The notes beneath the pieces were generated by a model. It was given only the letters and a program-made list of their open reading frames with translations. It did no database searches and was not told the DNA's origin. Positions 16,948-24,298 of a DNA stretch of 64,000 bases are shown here, piece by piece (positions within the stretch are counted from its first letter, which is position 1; the number at the start of each line of letters is the position of its first letter). The translations under genes were made by a program, and so were the position numbers. The stretch covers positions 1-64,000 of the forward strand of contig NZ_JBHTCG010000021.1 in assembly GCF_042665155.1 (NCBI RefSeq). Reading direction: 5' to 3'. This DNA comes from Sphaerisporangium rhizosphaerae. Lineage in GTDB: Bacteria; Actinomycetota; Actinomycetes; Streptosporangiales; Streptosporangiaceae.

Positions 16948-17020
16948 GGGGCTATGGCGCAGCTGGTAGCGCGCCTCCATGGCATGGAGGAGGTCTGGGG
17001 TTCGAATCCCCATAGCTCCA
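16948..17020 (+). tRNA. tRNA-Ala(GGC), copy 2
   Basis: Identical over all 73 nt to the copies at 4255 and 24054, with G3-U70, anticodon GGC and 3' CCA not fully encoded. Its upstream TTCCGATAGACT closely matches TTCCGATACACT before copy 3, giving TAGACT/TACACT -10 elements. I see no strong terminator immediately after it. Confidence 0.98.
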
Positions 17021-17093
17021 CCTGGCGTTACACGGGCGTGGCATCACCGCCCGAGACGTGGTGGGCGGCCGTCGATCGCAGAGACGGCGCCCT

Positions 17094-17801
17094 GTGGCCA
17101 CGGCCGACATCGGAAAGGCGATTCGCGTGGAACTCGACGCGGCGGCGCTCGCGGGCCGCGAGGCGTCCGGCGGCCCCGGCGAGAGCCGCGAGAGCGGCGA
17201 CCCCCGTGAGGCGGCCGCTCCGGGCATGGCCGGCGATCACCGCGAAGCGGGCGTCCCCCAGGTGGTCGTGCGCCGTGCGCTGCCGAGCGAGCCCGCCGAC
17301 CGCGGGTCGGCCTCCCTGTTCGTGGCCGAGGCCGAGCGGCAGGGCGTCCGCGCCGACCGGCGCATGCTCCACGTCGGCCCCGAGCCCGCGGGTGAGCGCG
17401 TCGCCGAGGCGCTGCGCGTGCGGCCCGGCGCCGAGGTGCTGGCGCGGCGCAAGCTGCTGCTGGCCGACGAGGTTCCCGTGCGCATCGCCACCAGCTACTT
17501 CCGCCTCGACCTGTTCGGCGGCACGCCGCTCGCCGCGCCGGGCTTCGTCCTGCCCAGCCTGCAGGCGGGCATCGAGGCCCTCGGCCACCGCTTCGGCCAC
17601 GCCGAGGAGGAGCTCATCGCCCGCGAGCCCACCGTCTTCGAGCGCGAGACGCTGCTCCTGCCGCCGGGGGAGTGGGTCGTGCGCATCCTGCGGGCCGGGT
17701 ACTCCACCGACGACACTCCCGTCCACGTCCTCGAGACCGTGTGCGCCGCGTCCCGCCATGTGTTCCCCGTCCGTCAGGTCGCGGGCGCCGACGAGTTCTG
17801 A
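17094..17801 (+). CDS. UTRA-domain protein lacking a DNA-binding domain
   Basis: 235 aa. The C-terminal ~165 residues match the UTRA effector domain of HutC-type GntR regulators: VFVAEAERQG-like region, RVAEALRVRPGAEVLARRKL, VPVRIATSYFRLDLF, LPSLQAGIEALGHRFGHAEE, EWVVRILRAGYSTDDTPVHV. The usual N-terminal winged helix is absent; in its place is a ~70-residue Ala/Gly/Arg-rich stretch. The start is uncertain: GTG 17094 (VATADIGKAIRVEL) or GTG 17127 with GGAAAGG upstream. It could be a ligand-binding partner or a remnant of a regulator. It begins 73 bp after tRNA-Ala copy 2 and is followed by an acetyltransferase gene. Confidence 0.75.
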   Translation: MATADIGKAIRVELDAAALAGREASGGPGESRESGDPREAAAPGMAGDHREAGVPQVVVRRALPSEPADRGSASLFVAEAERQGVRADRRMLHVGPEPAGERVAEALRVRPGAEVLARRKLLLADEVPVRIATSYFRLDLFGGTPLAAPGFVLPSLQAGIEALGHRFGHAEEELIAREPTVFERETLLLPPGEWVVRILRAGYSTDDTPVHVLETVCAASRHVFPVRQVAGADEF

Positions 17802-17852
17802 CCGGGGAAAACGGCTCGCCCGATCGGGGTGCTCGTTGGCACACTGTCCCGC

Positions 17853-18674
17853 ATGGTGTGGAGGTTCACGGCGTCCCTTGACGAGTTCCCGGGCGCGGCC
17901 GAGGCGTGGCTGCGCCGCGATCCGGTCCGCAACACGGTCCCGCTGACCGTGCTCGGCCGCATGCGGCACGGCCTGTGGCAGGACGATCCGCTGCTCGGCT
18001 GGTTCACCTCCGGCGGCGAGGTGCGCGCGGCGATGCTCCACACCCCGCCGAGCCCCCTGCTGCTCGGCGACATCCCGCTCGACACCGTGGCCCCGCTCGC
18101 CCGCGAGCTGGGCGAGCGCGAGGCCACCGGCGTCAACGGGCCGCTGCGCCAGACCGAGGCGTTCGCCGCCGCGTCCGGCCGCGCCGAGACCGCCCGCGTG
18201 TCGATGCGGCTCTACCGGCTGGGCGCCCTGCGCCCGCCGTCGCGCGAGGGCGCCGCCCGCGTCGCCGGCGAGCGCGACGTCGAGCTGATCACCCAGTGGA
18301 TGCGCGAGTTCCTCGCCGAGGCCGAGCCCGAGATCGGCCACGACGACCCGGCGGCGCAGGTCAAGCACCGCGTCGGCCAGGGCGAGTTCGTCCTGGCGGA
18401 GGAGGCCGGCCGGCCGGTCGCCATGGCGGGCTTCTCGCGACCGATCATCGGAATGTCGCGCATCGGCCCGGTGTACACCCCGCCGGAGTTCCGCAGGCGC
18501 GGCTACGGCTCGGTGGTGACCCACGGCGCGAGCCGCGTGGCACAGGAGGCCGGGGCCGACCTGCTGCTGCTGTTCACCGACCTGGCCAATCCGACGTCGA
18601 ACTCCGTCTACCAGGCGCTCGGCTACGAGCCGGTCGCCGACTACGCCGCCATCACGCTGGCCGCCCGGTCGTGA
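17853..18674 (+). CDS. GNAT family N-acetyltransferase
   Basis: 273 aa. The C-terminal half (residues ~140-270) is a GNAT domain: VAMAGFSRPIIGMSRIGPVY, the acetyl-CoA loop RRRGYGSVV, and TDLANPTSNSVYQALGYEPV, a very typical C-terminal motif. The N-terminal half is a divergent GNAT-like or substrate region. ATG 17853 follows CACACT by exactly seven bases, fitting a leaderless transcript. It runs towards the expansin gene, with a strong terminator hairpin between them. Substrate unknown. Confidence 0.85.
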   Translation: MVWRFTASLDEFPGAAEAWLRRDPVRNTVPLTVLGRMRHGLWQDDPLLGWFTSGGEVRAAMLHTPPSPLLLGDIPLDTVAPLARELGEREATGVNGPLRQTEAFAAASGRAETARVSMRLYRLGALRPPSREGAARVAGERDVELITQWMREFLAEAEPEIGHDDPAAQVKHRVGQGEFVLAEEAGRPVAMAGFSRPIIGMSRIGPVYTPPEFRRRGYGSVVTHGASRVAQEAGADLLLLFTDLANPTSNSVYQALGYEPVADYAAITLAARS

Positions 18675-18714
18675 CGTGCCCGCCCGCCGCTGCGAGCGAC
18701 GGCGGGTGACGCGC

Positions 18715-18752
18715 GGACGCGCCCGCCGTTCGATGTGACGGCGGGCGCGTCC
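18715..18752. terminator. bidirectional terminator
   Basis: A 15-bp perfect stem (GGACGCGCCCGCCGT with its complement, 8-base loop) between the convergent acetyltransferase and expansin genes. A second hairpin, CCCGCCG/CGGCGGG, lies just before it. Confidence 0.8.
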
Positions 18753-18770
18753 GGGTGACGGCGGGCGTGG

Positions 18771-20180
18771 TCAGGCGCAGGGGGAGCCGTTGAGGGTGAA
18801 CGCCGTCGCGCCCGGGGCGGCGGAGCCCGTGGTGGTGCCGTTGAAGCCCAGCGTGATGATCCCTCCGGTGCCGACCGATCCGTTCCACGAGGTGTTCTTC
18901 ACGGTCACCGTGCTGCCCGACTGCGTCCAGGTGCCGTTCCAGCCCGAGGCGACCGTGACGCCGGCCGGCACGGTGAAGGTGATCGTCCAGTTCGACAGCG
19001 GCGGGCCGCCGTTGGTCACCGAGATCTGCCCGGTGAACCCGCCCGGCCACTGGCTCTGCGTGGCGTACCGGGCCGTGCAGGACGTGGGCGTGGGCGTAGG
19101 AGTGGGCGTCGGGGTCGCCGACGGGGTGGGAGTGGGCGTGCGCGTCGGCGTCGCGGTGGGCGTCGGCGTCGGCGTGGCCGAGGGAGTGGGCGTGGGCGTC
19201 GAGGTGTCGGTGGTGTAGGTGACCTTGGTGTAGGCCGCGCCGCACGGCGAGCACGCCGAGGGCAGCGAGAACTCGTACACCCGGCCCGCGTTGACCGGCG
19301 CGTCCGAGGCGTCGCGCGCTCTGATCCGGTACCGCGTCCCGCCGGTCTCGGTCGGGGCGATGATGTACGACTGCCCCATGTCGCCGTTCATCTGGGCCTG
19401 CTGCCAGGCGCCGCCCACCTGGTACTCCACCCCGTGCAGCCCGTTCGGCAGGCGGGACACCGCTATCGCCGGCCAGTAGCGCTGCGCGCCCTGGATGAAC
19501 CCGATCTGGATGTCACCGGTGTACCCGGGTGCGGGGACGAACGACCAGGTGACGTGCCGGTTGTTCCAGTGGTTGGGGTACAGGTCGCCGACCGGGGCGC
19601 CGTTCTTGGCGAACCTGTTGATCGAGTCCTTGGCGAGGTCGAGGTGGTAGCGGTCGTCACGGCACCAGGCGTTGGTGTCGCCGCAGCTGTCGGCCACCAG
19701 CATGGTGAGCGTGGCCCCGTTGTAGGCGTCGCTCACCCACGAGCCGTTGCGGCAGAACGCCTGGCTCTGCGCGCCGTCGTTCACCCCGGTGCAGTAGTCG
19801 GCGATCGAGACCTGCACCCAGCGCCCGCAGTTGCGGCCGTTGTCCCACATGCCGATCTTGTCGGCCATCGACGGCGGCAGCGGGCGGGCGTAGAAGCCGT
19901 AGTCGCCCGGGGTGTTGTACACATTGAGCGCGACGAAGTCCTGACTCTCCAGCACCGACTGCGGCAGCCCGCATCCCCCGTAGGGGGCGCCCAGCGCGTC
20001 GAAGTAGGTGGCGTTGCCGGTCACCGGCGCGGGCGGATCGGCGAGCGCGAGCGCCCGCGCGGAGAGCTGGAACACGGCCACGGCCGACAGCAGCACCGCG
20101 ATGACGAGGCGCGATCGGGACGGTCGCCTCCGGCCGCCGGGTGCCGCTCCCGCCGGTCGAGCGCGGTACACAATCCTCAT
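18771..20180 (-). CDS. secreted expansin-like protein with CBM2
   Basis: A 469 aa exported cell-wall-loosening protein. The signal peptide is preceded by an Arg-rich n-region (residues 1-45, RLVIAVLLSAVAVFQLSARA). The expansin double-psi beta-barrel follows (~50-195): GNATYFDALGAPYGGCGLPQ, VALNVYNTP, and YHLDLAKDSI in the place of plant HLDLS. The second expansin domain (~195-310) has HVTWSFVPAPGYTGDIQIGF. A linker of TPTPTPSATP repeats (~325-355) leads to a C-terminal type 2 carbohydrate-binding module with CTARYATQSQWPGGFTGQIS and terminal Cys. It likely binds crystalline cellulose and disrupts wall polysaccharide without hydrolysis. GGAGG sits before ATG 20180. Confidence 0.9.
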   Translation of the reverse strand: MRIVYRARPAGAAPGGRRRPSRSRLVIAVLLSAVAVFQLSARALALADPPAPVTGNATYFDALGAPYGGCGLPQSVLESQDFVALNVYNTPGDYGFYARPLPPSMADKIGMWDNGRNCGRWVQVSIADYCTGVNDGAQSQAFCRNGSWVSDAYNGATLTMLVADSCGDTNAWCRDDRYHLDLAKDSINRFAKNGAPVGDLYPNHWNNRHVTWSFVPAPGYTGDIQIGFIQGAQRYWPAIAVSRLPNGLHGVEYQVGGAWQQAQMNGDMGQSYIIAPTETGGTRYRIRARDASDAPVNAGRVYEFSLPSACSPCGAAYTKVTYTTDTSTPTPTPSATPTPTPTATPTRTPTPTPSATPTPTPTPTPTSCTARYATQSQWPGGFTGQISVTNGGPPLSNWTITFTVPAGVTVASGWNGTWTQSGSTVTVKNTSWNGSVGTGGIITLGFNGTTTGSAAPGATAFTLNGSPCA

Positions 20181-20588
20181 CGCCGCCTCCTCACGCCGTC
20201 GCCCGGCCACACCGGCCGGCCCGGCTTCCCACGCGGGGCGGGGTCACCCTAAGTCGGCGCGGAAACGCGGGACAACGCCGGTCGGCGGCGGCGGAGGGTT
20301 TCGCAGGTCGCCGCCCTGACCCCGGCGTTCGCGGCTGAAACTTCCACCACCCCTCGAGCCGGGGGCGTACCCGTCGCGCCCGTTGGTGGGCCGGGAAGGG
20401 CGTGCGCGAATTAAGGCTTCGACCGGGCCGGAAACCGGCCGCCGGCGTCGCACAGTCATTGAATGCGCTGTGAGCGGTAATTGTCACATTAACTGCATCA
20501 ACTCATGTCCTGACTGGTCTTGACTTACATAGTGTTGGCACTCTATCTAATGAGAAACAAGTTGACGGCTCAGTGTTGGGTGGAATGG
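20181..20588. promoter_or_regulatory. divergent control region of expansin and methyltransferase genes
   Basis: A 408-bp gap. On the + strand TTGACT (20520-20525) and TATCTA (20544-20549) are spaced 18 bp, a good promoter for the methyltransferase 33 bp upstream of its likely 5' UTR end. The spacer contains TTGGCACTC, one half of the CIRCE heat-shock element; the second half is absent. The remaining ~300 bp form the upstream region of the secreted expansin gene and show no clear motif. Confidence 0.5.
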
Positions 20589-21242
20589 ATGACTGCGAGA
20601 CGCTCACGTCCGGCGCACCGGGCCGCGCAGGCGGACGCGTTCGACCGCATCGGCGCTCGGTACGACGAGGCGTTCCCCTACAAGGGGGGCCAGATCGCCT
20701 CCGCCGAATGGATTCTCCGCAAGCTCCGCCCGGGCGCGCGGGTGCTCGACGTCGGCTGCGGCACCGGTCTGCCCACGGCGAGGCAACTGGTGGACGCCGG
20801 CTGCGAGGTGACCGGCATCGACATCTCGCCGGTCATGCTGGCCCTCGCCGCCGGGAACGTGCCCGAGGCCGACCTGCGCCGGCTGGACGTCGTGGACATC
20901 GACGACGGCCTCGGCCGGTTCGACGCCGTCGTGGCCTACTTCTCCCTGTCGATGCTGCGGCGCGACGAGATCATGGCCACCCTGCTGCGCCTGCACCACC
21001 TGCTCGTCCCCGGCGGCTGGCTGGCCATCGGCATGGTCGAGATGGACATCGACGACGCCCCCATCCGCGTCCTGGACACCTGGCTGCGGATGACCGGCTA
21101 CGCCCGCTACGCGCTGCGGGCCGTCGTCGAGGAGGCCGGGTTCAGCGTGCGCGAGCAGATGGACCTGGCCTACGTCCCCGCGACCGAGGACGAGCCGCTG
21201 GAGATGCAGCTGTTCCTGAACTGCCGCAGGAACACCTTCTGA
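20589..21242 (+). CDS. class I SAM-dependent methyltransferase
   Basis: 217 aa. The SAM-binding motif I is VLDVGCGTGLPT (residues ~51-62), followed by the acidic residue at the end of strand beta2 in VTGIDISPVML and motif IV in FDAVVAYFSLSML. ATG 20589 (MTARRSRPAHRAAQ) follows GGGTGGA closely; an upstream in-frame ATG at 20520 overlaps the -35. The N-terminal AFDRIGARYDEAFPYKGGQI resembles methyltransferases acting on small molecules. Acceptor substrate unknown. Confidence 0.87.
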   Translation: MTARRSRPAHRAAQADAFDRIGARYDEAFPYKGGQIASAEWILRKLRPGARVLDVGCGTGLPTARQLVDAGCEVTGIDISPVMLALAAGNVPEADLRRLDVVDIDDGLGRFDAVVAYFSLSMLRRDEIMATLLRLHHLLVPGGWLAIGMVEMDIDDAPIRVLDTWLRMTGYARYALRAVVEEAGFSVREQMDLAYVPATEDEPLEMQLFLNCRRNTF

Positions 21243-21439
21243 CCGTCCGGCGGCGGTGTCCGTTCATGGTCCGTTCATGATCCGTTCGGCGTCCGTTCGT
21301 GGTCGCCGTGTGGATCGCGGGTGCCCGGCCGCCGCCGGGTGGTCACGCGGCGGGCACGGTTCGCCGACGCTTGGGTGACGGCTCCGGCGCGGGCGTCCGC
21401 GGGACCGTCGTAGGAGGTGACACCGAGAGGGGGCCTCCT

Positions 21440-22966
21440 GTGAAGTCACGAATCCTCATCTGCGTCCTGGCCGCGCTCGTGCTGCTCGTCTCAGCATGCG
21501 GCGGCACCTCCAACGACACCTCCGGGGCGCGCGAACCGTCCCGCCCCGGCGGCGCCACCTCCGGGCAAGGGTCCGGACAATCCGGGCAGTCCGGGCAGGG
21601 CAACGCCGCCGCGAACGACGAGCCCGGCGCGACCGCGCCGCCGGCGCCCACCGGACAGGCCGAGCCGCCGGACAAGATCTCCACCTTCGCGCTGGACGTC
21701 GACACCGCCTCCTACGGCTACGCGCGGGGCACGATCAACGCCGGACGCCTGCCCGACCCGGCGCAGGTGCGGCCGGAGGAGTGGGTCAACGCCTTCCGGC
21801 AGGGATACCCCGAGCCGCCGGGCGACGGCTTCGCGGTCCGGCTCGACGGGGCCAGGGGCGCCGCCGAAGGCACCGCCCTGCTGCGGGTCGGACTGCAGAC
21901 CCGCACCGCCGACGCCGCCGCCCGCCGGCCCGCCAACCTGACCTTCGTGGTCGACGTCTCGGGCTCCATGGGCGACCCCGGCCGGCTCGACCTGGTGCGC
22001 GACGCCCTGCACACGCTGGTGGACCAGCTCGGCCCGGGCGACCAGGTCTCGATCGTGTCCTTCAGCGACCAGGCCAAGGTTCGCCTCTCCATGACGCCGG
22101 TGAGCGAGCGGCACGACCTGCACGCCGCCATCGACACCCTCGCCACCGAGGGATCGACCGACCTGCAGGCGGGGCTGGTCACCGGGTACGAGGAGGCGGC
22201 GCGCGCCTTCCGGCCGGTCGCCACCAACCGGGTCATCCTGCTGTCCGACGGCCTTGCCAACACCGGGGACACCACCTGGCAGGGCATCCTCGACCGGGTC
22301 GAGGAGTTCGCCGGGCGCCGCGTCACGCTGCTGTGCGTCGGCGTCGGCCGCGAGTACGGCGACACGCTGATGGAGCAGCTCGCCGACCACGGCGACGGCG
22401 CCGCCGTCTACGTGGGCTCCCAGCAGGAGGCGCGTGAGGTCTTCGTCGAGCGTCTGCCGGCGAACCTCGACCTGCGGGCCCGCGACGCCAAGGCGCAGGT
22501 GGCGTTCAACCCGGCCACCGTCGAGTCCTACCGGCTGCTCGGATACGACAACCGGGCGCTCGCCGCGGAGGACTTCCGCGACGACACCAAGGACGGCGGC
22601 GAGGTCGGGCCCGGCCACGCGGTCACCGCGCTGTACGCGGTGCGCCTGCGCCCGGGAACCTCGGGGCAGCTCGCCGTGGCAACGGTTCGCTGGCAGGACC
22701 CCGACACCCGCGAGCCCGCCGAGGCCAGCCGCGCGCTGGAGGTGGGCGGGCTGTCGGACCGCCTGTGGGAGACGGCGGCGCCGCGCCTGCAGGTGGACGC
22801 GGTGGTCGCGGCGTTCGCCCAGCGGCTCAGGCATGCCGAGGACGAGATGTTCACCGAGGACCTCGGCACGCTGGCGGGCCACGCCGAGCGGCTCTCGGCG
22901 GCGACCGAGGACCCCATGGTGAGGGAGCTGGCCGGACTGATCCGCAGGGCCGGCTCACTGCGATGA
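21440..22966 (+). CDS. lipoprotein with von Willebrand factor A domain (YfbK-like)
   Basis: 508 aa surface lipoprotein. The signal peptide ends in a lipobox LVSAC (Cys near residue 21), followed by a disordered Gly/Ser/Gln linker (SGQGSGQSGQSGQGN). An N-terminal vWF_A segment (~80-145; STFALDVDTASYGYARGTIN) precedes a VWA domain (~170-340) with an intact MIDAS motif DVSGSMG and DLQAGLVTG, TNRVILLSDGLANTGDT. The C-terminal DUF3520 segment (~350-500) contains LGYDNRALAAEDFRDDTKDGG. The architecture matches YfbK-type proteins, which bind divalent cations and mediate protein contacts. GTG 21440 has GAGAGGGGG upstream. Confidence 0.9.
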   Translation: MKSRILICVLAALVLLVSACGGTSNDTSGAREPSRPGGATSGQGSGQSGQSGQGNAAANDEPGATAPPAPTGQAEPPDKISTFALDVDTASYGYARGTINAGRLPDPAQVRPEEWVNAFRQGYPEPPGDGFAVRLDGARGAAEGTALLRVGLQTRTADAAARRPANLTFVVDVSGSMGDPGRLDLVRDALHTLVDQLGPGDQVSIVSFSDQAKVRLSMTPVSERHDLHAAIDTLATEGSTDLQAGLVTGYEEAARAFRPVATNRVILLSDGLANTGDTTWQGILDRVEEFAGRRVTLLCVGVGREYGDTLMEQLADHGDGAAVYVGSQQEAREVFVERLPANLDLRARDAKAQVAFNPATVESYRLLGYDNRALAAEDFRDDTKDGGEVGPGHAVTALYAVRLRPGTSGQLAVATVRWQDPDTREPAEASRALEVGGLSDRLWETAAPRLQVDAVVAAFAQRLRHAEDEMFTEDLGTLAGHAERLSAATEDPMVRELAGLIRRAGSLR

Positions 22967-23040
22967 GCACGAGCCAGGCCGGGGATGGCCGGGATGGCCG
23001 AGATGGCCGAGATGGCCGAGATGACGGGGATTCGGGGTGA
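22963..23040 (+). CDS. 25-codon ORF overlapping the VWA stop (doubtful)
   Basis: ATG 22963 overlaps the VWA stop codon (ATGA), as in translationally coupled genes. The peptide is almost entirely a GRD repeat (MSTSQAGDGRDGRDGR). It is more likely an incidental product of the 9-bp tandem repeat than a gene, and is reported because of the overlap. Confidence 0.2.
   Translation: MSTSQAGDGRDGRDGRDGRDDGDSG
22982..23026. repeat. 9-bp tandem repeat (five units)
   Basis: Five consecutive 9-bp units, GGGATGGCC twice, GAGATGGCC twice, then GAGATGACG. The repeat lies between the convergent VWA and EF-hand genes. Confidence 0.85.
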
Positions 23041-23103
23041 GCCGGGTTCCGGCGGGCGAGAGGTGCGGCCGGGTCGAGCGGGATTCAGGCGGGTGAGCGG
23101 GGG

Positions 23104-23652
23104 TCAGGAGCGGCCGAGGATCGGGATGGCGGCCTTGCGCGGGTCGTCACTGAAGTAGAAGTCGTACATGGCCTGGGCGAACTCGTCCTTGCCGAGGTGG
23201 CCGTCGCCGTCGGTGTCCAGCAGGATGAACGCCTCGCGCGCTTCGGCCGTCTCGACGTCGTAGGCCGACCAGAGGCGGAGGTACTCGTGCATGCTGAGCC
23301 TCTGGTCGCCGTCGGCGTCCAGCGCGTCCCACAGCGCGTCGGTGATGGGCCAGACGATGGCCACGATGAACCGCGTGCGGTCGAGCGTGGGGGAGACGGC
23401 GTACTCGATGTACCGCTGCCGGCTGATGCGGCCGTTGTCGTCGGTGCCGACCGCGGCCACGACGTTGGCCCAGACGTGGGCGTAGGCGGCCAGCAGGCCG
23501 GCGCGGGCGGGGGAATCGGCGGGCAGGCCGAGCCGGTCGGCCAGGTGCAGGCCGATGAGGCGCATGTCCTCCTTGTCGATGTAGCCGTCCTGATCGACAT
23601 CGCTGGTGTCGAACGCGGATCCGGCGTTGAGCGCGTGGGGGCTGCGATGCAT
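23104..23652 (-). CDS. EF-hand calcium-binding protein (calerythrin-like)
   Basis: A 182 aa cytosolic calcium-binding protein with four EF-hands. Loop 1 is DVDQDGYIDKED (~18-29), loop 2 is a degenerate TDDNGRISRQRY, loop 3 is DADGDQRLSMHE and loop 4 is DTDGDGHLGKDE. Loop length and arrangement match the calerythrin/CabC group of actinomycetes, which buffer calcium during aerial growth and sporulation; that role is inference here. TAGGAG sits six bases before ATG 23652. TTGACA (23717-23712 on the minus strand) is a plausible -35 about 60 bp upstream. Confidence 0.92.
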   Translation of the reverse strand: MHRSPHALNAGSAFDTSDVDQDGYIDKEDMRLIGLHLADRLGLPADSPARAGLLAAYAHVWANVVAAVGTDDNGRISRQRYIEYAVSPTLDRTRFIVAIVWPITDALWDALDADGDQRLSMHEYLRLWSAYDVETAEAREAFILLDTDGDGHLGKDEFAQAMYDFYFSDDPRKAAIPILGRS

Positions 23653-24053
23653 GTCGGCTCCTAGCGGACGATTACGCAGGGCGACTAATGGTCACCCTAA
23701 GTAAGAGTCGCTGTCAAGGCGGGTGAGCTTGCCGACCGGGAAACCCTGCCTCGGGTGCCGGGATGAGCGGGGCCCTCGTCAGTGGCCGATCATGACGATC
23801 GTCCTGCCGGGAAACCGTCCCCTCCGATACGGTGACCGACTGGCCGCAAGTCGTGATGGCGCTCACTTGCGTGTGGCCATCGCCGCAGGCCAGAGGGTGT
23901 GTGGCCGTCTACGTGCCTGCTGGGCGGACCGCCGGTGCGGCGGCGCGCCGCTCCGGAGCCGCCGGTGCCCGCTCCGGCGGTTCGGCCGGGGTCGCGAATT
24001 CCGATACACTGGCGAGGCACGGCGCCGCCGCAAGGAGGTCCGCCGAGCGACCA
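23653..24053. other. intergenic stretch before tRNA-Ala copy 3
   Basis: About 400 bp with the EF-hand promoter at its left end and the tRNA promoter (TTCCGATACACT, near 23998-24009) at its right. No gene with a ribosome binding site was found in either direction. Confidence 0.5.
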
Positions 24054-24126
24054 GGGGCTATGGCGCAGCTGGTAGCGCGCCTCCATGGCATGGAGGAGGT
24101 CTGGGGTTCGAATCCCCATAGCTCCA
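24054..24126 (+). tRNA. tRNA-Ala(GGC), copy 3
   Basis: Third identical 73-nt copy (see 4255). It shares GACCAG before and CCACC after with copy 1, and a similar downstream hairpin. Confidence 0.98.
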
Positions 24127-24162
24127 CCTGGGGCCGTCCTCGCGGGCGGCACGAGAGCACCA

Positions 24163-24199
24163 CGAGATCCCGGCCGGACACCGTCCAGCCGGGATCTCG
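24163..24199. terminator. bidirectional terminator between tRNA-Ala copy 3 and prpE
   Basis: CGAGATCCCGGC and GCCGGGATCTCG form a 12-bp stem, with additional CGGAC/GTCC pairing inside. It resembles the hairpin after tRNA copy 1. Confidence 0.75.
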
Positions 24200-24298
24200 C
24201 GTTTGCGGGCCTTGTTCGACCCTGCCCAGTGCACGGCCTTCGCCCGATCCCTGCGCGGCGCACGGCCGGGGTGCGGCGCCCGGGGCGGGCGCCCGCGA

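Noticed and set aside
20533..20545. CIRCE heat-shock operator before the methyltransferase
   Set aside because: Only the left half TTGGCACTC is present; the complementary GAGTGCTAA is missing.
23723..24121. 132-codon + strand frame running into tRNA-Ala copy 3
   Set aside because: Arg/Gly-rich, no start signal, and ends inside the tRNA gene.
4255..24126. Integrative element bounded by tRNA-Ala copies
   Set aside because: No integrase, excisionase or partial tRNA att site; all three tRNAs are complete genes with their own promoters.
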